A stretch of 10,144 bases of DNA from Hyphomicrobiaceae bacterium. GTDB taxonomy: Bacteria; Pseudomonadota; Alphaproteobacteria; Rhizobiales; JAKIUO01. The notes beneath the pieces were generated by a model. It was not told the origin of the DNA. It worked only from the letters and a program-made list of their open reading frames with translations, and did not search any database. The stretch lies in assembly GCA_021647535.1 (NCBI GenBank), contig JAKIUO010000106.1:1-10144 (forward strand), given 5' to 3'. The position numbers and the translations under genes are program-made. Shown in pieces: positions 4,691-10,144 of this stretch (the first letter of the stretch is position 1; every line of letters starts with the position of its first letter).

Positions 4691-6226
4691 TCAAAGCTTC
4701 TGGTTATATTCGCCGATTTCTTCATAGGTACTTAGATGGGCGTCGATGTCCTTGAAAATGGCGCGCATCATTTCGTCTGAACTGGTGCTTTCGACGACGA
4801 CGACGAGTTGCGGGGTGTTGGAGCTTGGGCGCACAAGGCCCCAGCTGCCGTCTTCCAGTACCATGCGGATGCCGTTTACCGTGATGACTTCGGTGATTTT
4901 CTGACCGCCCAGCGTGCCGCCATTTTCAGCTTGCGACTTGAAATGTTCAATAATGCGGTCGGCGACTTCATATTTGACCTCATCGGCGCAATGGGGCGAC
5001 ATGGTGGGCGACTGATAGCTGGTTTGCAGCTCGCCATACAGATCATTCATGCTTTTGTCGGGGTTGTGATCGAGCAGGTCGAGCACAGCCAGGCCAGATG
5101 TGAGCCCACAATCATAGCCATAGCCCAACGGTTTGTTGAAGAAGAAATGGCCCGATTTTTCAAAACCAACAAGGCAGTTATTGTCATGGGAATAGCGCTT
5201 GATATAGGAATGGCCGGTCTTCCAGTAATCCGTGGTGACGCCGTTTTCCTTCAATACCGGGTCGGTCATGAACAGGCCGGTTGATTTCACATCAACAACG
5301 AATTTGGCCCCCTTGTGGGTTTTAGAGATATCGCGGGCCAGCATCAGCCCGATCTTGTCGGAGAAAATCTCTTCACCTTTATTATCGACAACGCCGCAGC
5401 GGTCGCCATCGCCATCAAAGCCAAGGGCGAGATCCGCCTTGTGCTCCAGCACAGCGTCACGCATGGCGTGCAGCATTTTCATGTCTTCAGGGTTGGGGTT
5501 GTGATTGGGGAAGCTGTGATCAAGCTCGCAATTCAGTTCAATGACCTCACATCCGGCAGCGCGCAGAACCTGCGGGGCAAAGGCGGCAGCTGTGCCATTG
5601 CCACAAGCGCACACCACTTTGAGTTTGCGCTTGATCGTGGGGCGGTCGGCGAGGTGATTGATAAAGCGCTCGGCCATATCGTCAATGACATGATATTTGC
5701 CACCACCCGGCGCGGCAGGGACGCCAGCCAGCACGATGTCTTTGAGCTCGCCCATTTCATCCGGGCCAAAGGTCAAAGGCTTGTCGAGGCCCATTTTGAT
5801 GCCGGTCCAGCCATTATCATTGTGCGAGGCCGTCACCATGGCGACCCCTTCAACATCCAGATCAAACTGGGCGAAATAGGCAGTGGGGGAGAGGGCCAGA
5901 CCAATATCAAACACTTCCATGCCACCGGCCAGCAGGCCCGAAATCAGCGTATATTTGATGGAGGAGGAGTAAGAGCGATAATCATGGCCAACGACAATGC
6001 GCAAGGGGACGCCGCGCCGTCGAAACAGTTCGGCCATGCCAACGCCGATCTGGTGGATGCCGATAAGGTTGATTTCCTCGCCAAAAATCCAGCGCGCATC
6101 ATATTCGCGAAAACCAGTGGGCTTGATGAAAGAGTGACGCTCAAATTCGGCGGTGTTGGCTTTTAGACCGGTACGGGGTTTGGCGGACTTTTCAGCGGAG
6201 AGGGATGCCGATTTGGGGGGGGTCAT
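4691..6226 (-). CDS. Phosphomannomutase/phosphoglucomutase
   Basis: This 511-aa alpha-D-phosphohexomutase interconverts the 1- and 6-phosphates of mannose or glucose, feeding GDP-mannose and UDP-glucose synthesis for LPS, exopolysaccharide or glucans. All four family loops are present: the phosphoserine loop TASHN (132-136, S134), the metal loop DGDGDR (271-276), the sugar-recognition loop EKSGH (356-360) and the phosphate loop RPSSNTP (466-472). FREYDARW (39-46) and TASHNDNGWTG match the rhizobial type. It belongs with AlgC/ManB-like PMM/PGM enzymes, not with glucosamine or Pgm1-type mutases; preference between mannose and glucose cannot be read from sequence. The first 30 residues are a polar extension. 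GAGG (6234-6237) lies 7 bases before the ATG. Codons 2-4 contain a run of eight C, a possible slippage site. It follows the retropepsin gene by 59 bp on the same strand. Confidence 0.95.
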   Translation of the reverse strand: MTPPKSASLSAEKSAKPRTGLKANTAEFERHSFIKPTGFREYDARWIFGEEINLIGIHQIGVGMAELFRRRGVPLRIVVGHDYRSYSSSIKYTLISGLLAGGMEVFDIGLALSPTAYFAQFDLDVEGVAMVTASHNDNGWTGIKMGLDKPLTFGPDEMGELKDIVLAGVPAAPGGGKYHVIDDMAERFINHLADRPTIKRKLKVVCACGNGTAAAFAPQVLRAAGCEVIELNCELDHSFPNHNPNPEDMKMLHAMRDAVLEHKADLALGFDGDGDRCGVVDNKGEEIFSDKIGLMLARDISKTHKGAKFVVDVKSTGLFMTDPVLKENGVTTDYWKTGHSYIKRYSHDNNCLVGFEKSGHFFFNKPLGYGYDCGLTSGLAVLDLLDHNPDKSMNDLYGELQTSYQSPTMSPHCADEVKYEVADRIIEHFKSQAENGGTLGGQKITEVITVNGIRMVLEDGSWGLVRPSSNTPQLVVVVESTSSDEMMRAIFKDIDAHLSTYEEIGEYNQKL

Positions 6227-6285
6227 GGGGGAGCCTCGTAAAATGGAGTATCAGGAATATTGAGTACTGGTTGCTCTGTAAACGA

Positions 6286-6867
6286 CTATTGCTCCAGTAT
6301 CAACTCCCGGCCACTCATCTTGAAACTCGACAGGCGACCGATAAAGCTCATGCCCAGCAGGCTGCTGGAAAGTTTGCCCTCCTGCGCGACGAACGCCTTG
6401 ACGTTATGAACGATGATATCTCCCACTTCTATACTATCCAGAATGATCGGGGCGACTCTGGAAACGCCATTGGCCGTGCGCGCTTCTGCAGTGAATTTCA
6501 GTTGATCGGTGAGGTCGAGGTTTTCCGCATCTTCCCAGGTTAAAACAACATAGGTCGCGCCGGTATCGGTCAGCAGATTGACACTGTTTTCATTGATAAA
6601 GGCCTTGACCTCAAAATGCCCGGAACGTCCGGCCTGCAGGGTGACGCGCCCCTCAACGGCCTCTTCTTCCTGCAAGGATGTTTTTTGCGTGTTCGAGAGA
6701 AACGAGCGTTCGCCTTCTTGTTGTGAGACTTGCGAGCCGTTTTGAGAGTTTTTGTCCATAAAACTGCCAATGCGGTCATCAAGAAAGAAAAAGGCGGTGA
6801 GGGCGATGATAAACACCGACAGCCAGAGAAGGGCTTCAGAAAGAAGGGTACGCACAGCACTGGTCAT
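6286..6867 (-). CDS. Retropepsin-like aspartic protease, TIGR02281 type (first copy)
   Basis: The 193-aa protein starts at ATG 6867, chosen over a TTG at 6882 because AGGAG (6874-6878) lies 6 bases before the ATG. One transmembrane helix (about 9-29) is followed by a polar linker (30-75) and a single retropepsin domain. The catalytic motif is LTDTGAT (DTG at 101-103), and LLGMSF (170-175) matches the hydrophobic-Gly motif near the C-terminus. Proteins with one DTG must dimerise, as in retroviral proteases and in the rickettsial enzyme APRc, a relative. Topology suggests the protease domain lies in the periplasm, which is inference. The substrate is unknown. A paralogue follows at 7043-7747; the two share DTGA, the TANG segment and LLGMSF but differ in the N-terminal half. 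Confidence 0.88.
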   Translation of the reverse strand: MTSAVRTLLSEALLWLSVFIIALTAFFFLDDRIGSFMDKNSQNGSQVSQQEGERSFLSNTQKTSLQEEEAVEGRVTLQAGRSGHFEVKAFINENSVNLLTDTGATYVVLTWEDAENLDLTDQLKFTAEARTANGVSRVAPIILDSIEVGDIIVHNVKAFVAQEGKLSSSLLGMSFIGRLSSFKMSGRELILEQ

Positions 6868-7011
6868 TAAAGGCTCCTGCAAAGCAGATGGTTTGTTTTA
6901 CATTATTGGGCAAACGGCAATTTTCCCTCAGTATAAACAACAAGCTTTGCAATATCCCTGCCGGATTTGCCTAATGTTTGGTTAATATCAAATATTTTGA
7001 AGATTGACGCG

Positions 7012-7045
7012 TAGAGCAGATTGTGTGCACTCGGGATCTGCTCTA
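7012..7045. terminator. 10-bp hairpin overlapping the stop codon of the second retropepsin gene
   Basis: TAGAGCAGAT (7012-7021) is the exact reverse complement of ATCTGCTCTA (7036-7045), with a 14-base loop. The minus-strand TAG stop codon (7045-7043) forms the base of the stem. No T-run follows toward the next gene, so it may be a weak or factor-dependent terminator or an RNA-processing structure. The rest of the 175-bp gap to the next ATG is AT-rich and may carry a promoter, which I cannot place. Confidence 0.45.
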
Positions 7046-7747
7046 GCGGCGCAGGATCAGCATACCATTGGTAACTTCATAAGAACGCAGGTGGCTTAAA
7101 AAACTCATGCCCAGCAGACTTTGCGACAGCGCGCCGGGAGAAGAGACATGCGCCTGAATATTGCGCGCGCCAATATCACCAACAGAGACTGCCCGCAGGC
7201 GTACCATGGCGACCATGGCAGAGCCGTTTGCGGTGCTTACCGGTATGGAATAGGACAGTTTTGCGGTGTTAATACCAGCACGTTCAGCATCGGCTGGGGT
7301 AAGCACAACGCTGCTGGCACCGGTATCTACCAGCATTTCAACCGGTGCGCCATTTATGCGAACACGAGCGATATAATGACCGCCAGCGCGGCGGGGAATG
7401 CGCACCACGATTTCACCATTTTGGTTGCGATAGGAAGAGGTTGCAAAACCGGGCATGAGTTCATTGGCGACGCGCCTGCCAACGGCCTCGAATTCAAAGC
7501 GAAAGCTGTAAAGCGTCACCAGAGCCAGCATGATGGCCAGCCAGATGGCAATATCCTTCAGCGCCTTGGAGCCTTGCCCCTTATAGGCCATAAGAGTGCC
7601 GCCACCGATAAAGATCAGCAATACCATTCCGGTGACGATCCCGGCAAAGTCAGCCTGCTCGAAACCAATAATGGTGTCGCCACCTGAGCGCGTAACCAGC
7701 AAGAGGGCGGCGATTGCAAGAATAATGAGGCCAAGCCAGGCTGTCAT
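7043..7747 (-). CDS. Retropepsin-like aspartic protease with three membrane helices, TIGR02281 type (second copy)
   Basis: From the ATG at 7747 the protein has 234 aa and begins MTAWLGLIILAIAALLLVTR. A TTG at 7789 would add 14 residues but has no ribosome-binding site; the ATG has only a weak GGGA upstream. Three transmembrane segments (about 2-19, 34-54 and 64-83) precede a single retropepsin domain (about 110-234) with catalytic VDTGAS (DTG at 141-143), STANGSA (171-177) and LLGMSF (211-216). An odd number of helices with a cytoplasmic or external N-terminus leaves the side of the protease domain open. As with its neighbour, one DTG per chain implies a dimer. It begins 82 bp after the histidine kinase stop on the same strand and could be cotranscribed. 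Confidence 0.88.
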   Translation of the reverse strand: MTAWLGLIILAIAALLLVTRSGGDTIIGFEQADFAGIVTGMVLLIFIGGGTLMAYKGQGSKALKDIAIWLAIMLALVTLYSFRFEFEAVGRRVANELMPGFATSSYRNQNGEIVVRIPRRAGGHYIARVRINGAPVEMLVDTGASSVVLTPADAERAGINTAKLSYSIPVSTANGSAMVAMVRLRAVSVGDIGARNIQAHVSSPGALSQSLLGMSFLSHLRSYEVTNGMLILRR

Positions 7748-7829
7748 GAGGTTAATCCCGTCTGATCTGAGAATGCGCTCTGGCCACAAAAGCGTGATAA
7801 AACGGCATTGTTAGGGCGTGTGCCCGAAA

Positions 7830-9494
7830 TCAGACCGCCGGGGTGGTTTCTATGCAGAGGGTTTCACGCTCGGTGAGGTTCTGCGGGGCCGGTCTGTTTT
7901 TGTCCTGCAAAATTTTGGCCTTTTGTTTTGTCTTGATCTTTTGATCGAAGTTATCGGCCAGTTCTGGCTGGATTTGCGGCATGACCTGCAGCACACGCGA
8001 TTTCGGGAACATGGCGATAACTTCCGTACCTTCGCGCATTTTTGTTTTCAGATCAAAGCGGCCATCATGCAGCTTGATCAGTCCCTTGACAATGGGCAGG
8101 CCAAGGCCAGTGCCGCCTTCGGCATTTTCATGAGCAAGGGAGCCTTGACCAAAAGAGGTGAGGACACGCGGCAATTCGTCTTGCGGAATGCCGGGGCCAT
8201 TATCCTTGATGGAGAGATATTGCCCCCTGTCGCTGGTATGCCCGGCAGTAATGGTGATGGTGCCGCCTGTTGGGGTGAACTTGATGGCATTCGACAACAG
8301 GTTGAGGGCAATCTGGCGGATGGCCCGCTCGTCGGCCCACAAACGCTCCAGATCATTTTGATAGTTTTGCCTCAGCATGATGCGTTTGGCATCAGCGCGC
8401 ATTTTCACCAGATAGCAGCACTCTTCGAGGACCTGCGGCAGGCTGATGGCCTCTTCATTGAGGTCATATTTGCCCGCTTCAATACGGGTGATATCGAGGA
8501 TTTCATTGATCAGGTTCAACAGGTGCTTGCCACTATTGTGAATATCTTCCGAATAGCCTTTATAAGCGGAGACATTATGCCCGCCCAGCATTTCATCTTT
8601 CATCATTTCAGAAAAACCGATAATGGCATTCAAGGGGGTGCGCAGCTCATGGCTCATAGTGGCGAGAAAACGCGATTTCGCCAGATTGGCGGCTTCAGCG
8701 CGTCGCCGTCCTTCTTCAGAAACAGAGTGTGATTGCTCCAGTTCGGCAATCAGCGCATCCTTTTCCGAGCGCAGCATCAAGGTGGTCAGCGTATTTGAAT
8801 GCAGATATGACATCAGATAGATGAAAAAGATATAGGTGCCCAGCGCCATGCTGGCCATGGCCCAGTAAAAAGGCGTGTTTTGATACCAGAAGCTGAAAAA
8901 CAACGCCAGAATGATCGGCAATGTGCCGACATAAACAATGGAAAGGGCTGCATTGGCCAGCATCATGCGCAGGGAATTGACAATGGACAGGGTGACAAAA
9001 ACGAACATATGGGCTCGGTGATCCCCGCTTGTCAGGCCAAATAAAGCAATGGCCCCCCAGCTGATGCCGTGCAACAATTCGGCGATCATGATTTTTTTGC
9101 GCCAGATATGCACTTTGACTTTTTTGCGCGGCATTTTAATGAGGCTGTTGCACAAATAGATCAGCGCCAGCGTGCTGAAAAACAGCGCTCCGAGCCAGAT
9201 GGCAATATAGTTTGCAGGGGTCCAGGAGAGACTGGCAAGCGCCACGATGGTGGCAATAACGGGCAGTATGATCGAGGCCTTGATGCTGTTTTGGGCAAAC
9301 AGGTAAAGCAGCTCATATTCAAATTCAGGCCGTGCATCTGTGCGGTGGGTGAGCTTTTCACGTGCTTCTTGAATGCTGGCATCGAGTTGGCTGGTTTGGC
9401 GATAGACACCGTCGCTATTCTTGTCGCCCTTCTCCGGGTGGGGAGCAAAACCACTATCAACGTATATATGTCCATTTTGAAACTGTTGGGTCAT
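7830..9494 (-). CDS. Six-helix membrane sensor histidine kinase, DivJ/PleC/PdhS-like
   Basis: From the ATG at 9494 the protein has 554 aa; an in-frame GTG at 9554 would add 20 basic residues, and neither start has a clear ribosome-binding site. A polar N-terminus (1-70) precedes about six transmembrane helices (73-230), a probable coiled-coil linker (238-277) and the kinase core. The H-box is SHELRTPLNAIIGFSEMM (phosphoacceptor H282), the N-box NLLSNAIKF (398-406), G1 DNGPGI (431-436), an FGQG F-box (448-451) and G2 GGTGLGLPI (460-468). The FSEMMKDEMLG and DIHNSGKHLL segments resemble the cell-cycle kinases DivJ, PleC and PdhS, so its partner may be a DivK- or PleD-like single-domain regulator; none is adjacent. 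A Lys/Gln-rich tail of about 54 residues follows the ATPase domain. No PAS or periplasmic sensor domain is seen, so the signal may be sensed in the membrane. Confidence 0.92.
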   Translation of the reverse strand: MTQQFQNGHIYVDSGFAPHPEKGDKNSDGVYRQTSQLDASIQEAREKLTHRTDARPEFEYELLYLFAQNSIKASIILPVIATIVALASLSWTPANYIAIWLGALFFSTLALIYLCNSLIKMPRKKVKVHIWRKKIMIAELLHGISWGAIALFGLTSGDHRAHMFVFVTLSIVNSLRMMLANAALSIVYVGTLPIILALFFSFWYQNTPFYWAMASMALGTYIFFIYLMSYLHSNTLTTLMLRSEKDALIAELEQSHSVSEEGRRRAEAANLAKSRFLATMSHELRTPLNAIIGFSEMMKDEMLGGHNVSAYKGYSEDIHNSGKHLLNLINEILDITRIEAGKYDLNEEAISLPQVLEECCYLVKMRADAKRIMLRQNYQNDLERLWADERAIRQIALNLLSNAIKFTPTGGTITITAGHTSDRGQYLSIKDNGPGIPQDELPRVLTSFGQGSLAHENAEGGTGLGLPIVKGLIKLHDGRFDLKTKMREGTEVIAMFPKSRVLQVMPQIQPELADNFDQKIKTKQKAKILQDKNRPAPQNLTERETLCIETTPAV

Positions 9495-9578
9495 AAATTT
9501 TTTCGTCTGCTTTTGCGCCTTGAGCCGATATTGATAAAGTGAACGCAAAAACACGGCGATTCGCTTAACTTATAAAAG

Positions 9579-9602
9579 GTAAACTCCTAATTTCCAGTTT
9601 AC
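9579..9602. promoter_or_regulatory. GTAAACT-N10-AGTTTAC inverted repeat between the kinase and nuclease genes
   Basis: Arms 9579-9585 and 9596-9602 are exact complements across 10 bases, giving 17-bp half-site spacing. On the minus strand a -10-like TATAAG (9574-9569) lies just downstream, with no good -35, so the repeat covers the expected -35 zone of the kinase promoter. It also lies 43-66 bp upstream of the divergent nuclease ATG and could act on both. A GANTC site (GATTC, 9558-9562), the CcrM methylation target in alphaproteobacteria, falls near the expected transcription start. Confidence 0.5.
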
Positions 9603-9644
9603 AGGGCTTAGGGGACCGCCAGCTTGAGGGAGCCCGTTTCTGAT

Positions 9645-10144
9645 ATGACTTTCATAAACCGATTAAAGCACGGATGGAGGGAAGTGTTTCCCTGGATCAG
9701 GGTTTTTGTGGTCATTGGCCTGATTGCTCTTGTGCTTGACCGGGGAGAGGGACCTCCCCGTTATGAGGTTGATGGTCGAGCGCGTCTCGTCGATGGCGAT
9801 AGTCTTTATGTTGAGGGGCTGGAAATCCGCCTGAAAAATATTGATGCCCCGGAAGGGCGACAAAAATGTCAGCGCAACGGACGCAACTGGCTGTGTGGGC
9901 AAGAGGCCACACGGCGCTTGCGCACTTTCATCAAGAGGCGAAAACTGACCTGCAAGGGCAATGAATATGATCGCCACAACCGCTTACTGGCCTTTTGCAG
10001 TGTAGGCGGGGTCGAAATCAATCAATGGATGGTGCGTGAAGGCTGGGCCGTGTCGTTTGGTGATTATCGGCGCGAAGAACGTGCTGCCAAACGCGCTCGC
10101 AAAGGCATCTGGTCCAGCCAGTTCCAGCGCCCCCGCAGTTGGCG
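9645..10144 (+). CDS. Membrane-anchored staphylococcal-nuclease-type nuclease (truncated at window end)
   Basis: The reading frame is open from the ATG at 9645 to the window end, giving at least 166 residues without a stop. A short basic N-terminus and one transmembrane helix (about 17-32) precede a thermonuclease (SNase) domain from about 40. Residues matching the S. aureus active site are present: R62 in IRLKNIDAPE (R35), D67 (D40), E70 (E43) and R113 in DRHNRLL (R87), with VDGDS (49-53) as the Ca2+-binding strand. A GARKGIW-like KRARKGIWSS segment near the end fits the family. I infer a Ca2+-dependent DNA/RNA nuclease facing the periplasm, though its substrate is not shown. Cysteines at 75, 84, 103 and 118 could form disulfides, which suits the periplasm. 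A GAGGG lies about 14 bases before the ATG, rather far. Confidence 0.88.
   Translation, partial: MTFINRLKHGWREVFPWIRVFVVIGLIALVLDRGEGPPRYEVDGRARLVDGDSLYVEGLEIRLKNIDAPEGRQKCQRNGRNWLCGQEATRRLRTFIKRRKLTCKGNEYDRHNRLLAFCSVGGVEINQWMVREGWAVSFGDYRREERAAKRARKGIWSSQFQRPRSW

Noticed and set aside
5315..6166. 283-codon plus-strand ORF opposite the mutase gene
   Set aside because: It lies wholly antisense to a clear PMM/PGM gene, has no recognisable domain, and is explained by the codon use of the real gene.
6265..6299. TACTGG ... CCAGTA inverted repeat at the end of the first retropepsin gene
   Set aside because: Only 6 bp with a 23-base loop and no T-run; too weak to call a terminator.
7814..7825. GGGC-GTGT-GCCC stem after the kinase stop
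   Set aside because: Four-base stem only, without a T-run, so not called as a terminator.
7818..8732. 304-codon plus-strand ORF opposite the histidine kinase core
   Set aside because: Antisense shadow of the conserved HisKA and ATPase regions; its composition is that of a mirrored frame and no family is recognised.
9555..9600. CtrA site (TTAA-N7-TTAA) in the kinase promoter
   Set aside because: TTAA at 9565-9568 has no partner at 7-base spacing on either strand.

Overview
The window looks like a chromosomal segment of an alphaproteobacterium with moderate G+C, probably in the Hyphomicrobiales (Rhizobiales). The clues are the phosphomannomutase/phosphoglucomutase with its FREYDARW and TASHNDNGWTG motifs, the two retropepsin-like membrane proteases of the TIGR02281 type, and the DivJ/PleC-like histidine kinase. 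No genus is claimed.

Layout. Left edge (minus strand): the first 38 codons of a Tat-exported protein, preceded by a non-coding stretch of about 460 bp that holds a perfect 16-bp-arm inverted repeat and a second 7-bp-arm repeat. Next (577-3822, all minus): queD, queE, queC and a membrane-anchored EAL-domain c-di-GMP phosphodiesterase, in that transcription order. QueD, QueE and QueC catalyse three successive steps from 7,8-dihydroneopterin triphosphate to the 7-deazaguanine preQ0, the queuosine precursor. The three genes are not tightly packed. QueD starts only a few bases below a sigma70-like promoter, so its mRNA may be leaderless. The queD-queE gap carries three perfect hairpins. The queE-queC gap carries a perfect FNR/FixK-type box inside a longer palindrome.

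Centre: a small three-helix membrane protein of unknown function (4032-4457, plus) diverges from queD and converges on the next group. Right (4691-9494, all minus): a six-helix sensor histidine kinase, two retropepsin-like proteases and the phosphomannomutase/phosphoglucomutase, in transcription order. They could form one loose operon or two to three units. Right edge (plus): a membrane-anchored staphylococcal-nuclease-type nuclease, cut by the window end, divergent from the kinase. A perfect GTAAACT-N10-AGTTTAC inverted repeat sits in the roughly 150-bp divergent region. Related GTAAAC half sites lie upstream of the EAL gene.

No tRNA, rRNA, CRISPR array, insertion sequence or phage gene is visible. 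I see no complete new defence or mobile system. The points worth a second look are the regulatory palindromes, the paired retropepsins and the C8 tract at the start of the mutase gene.
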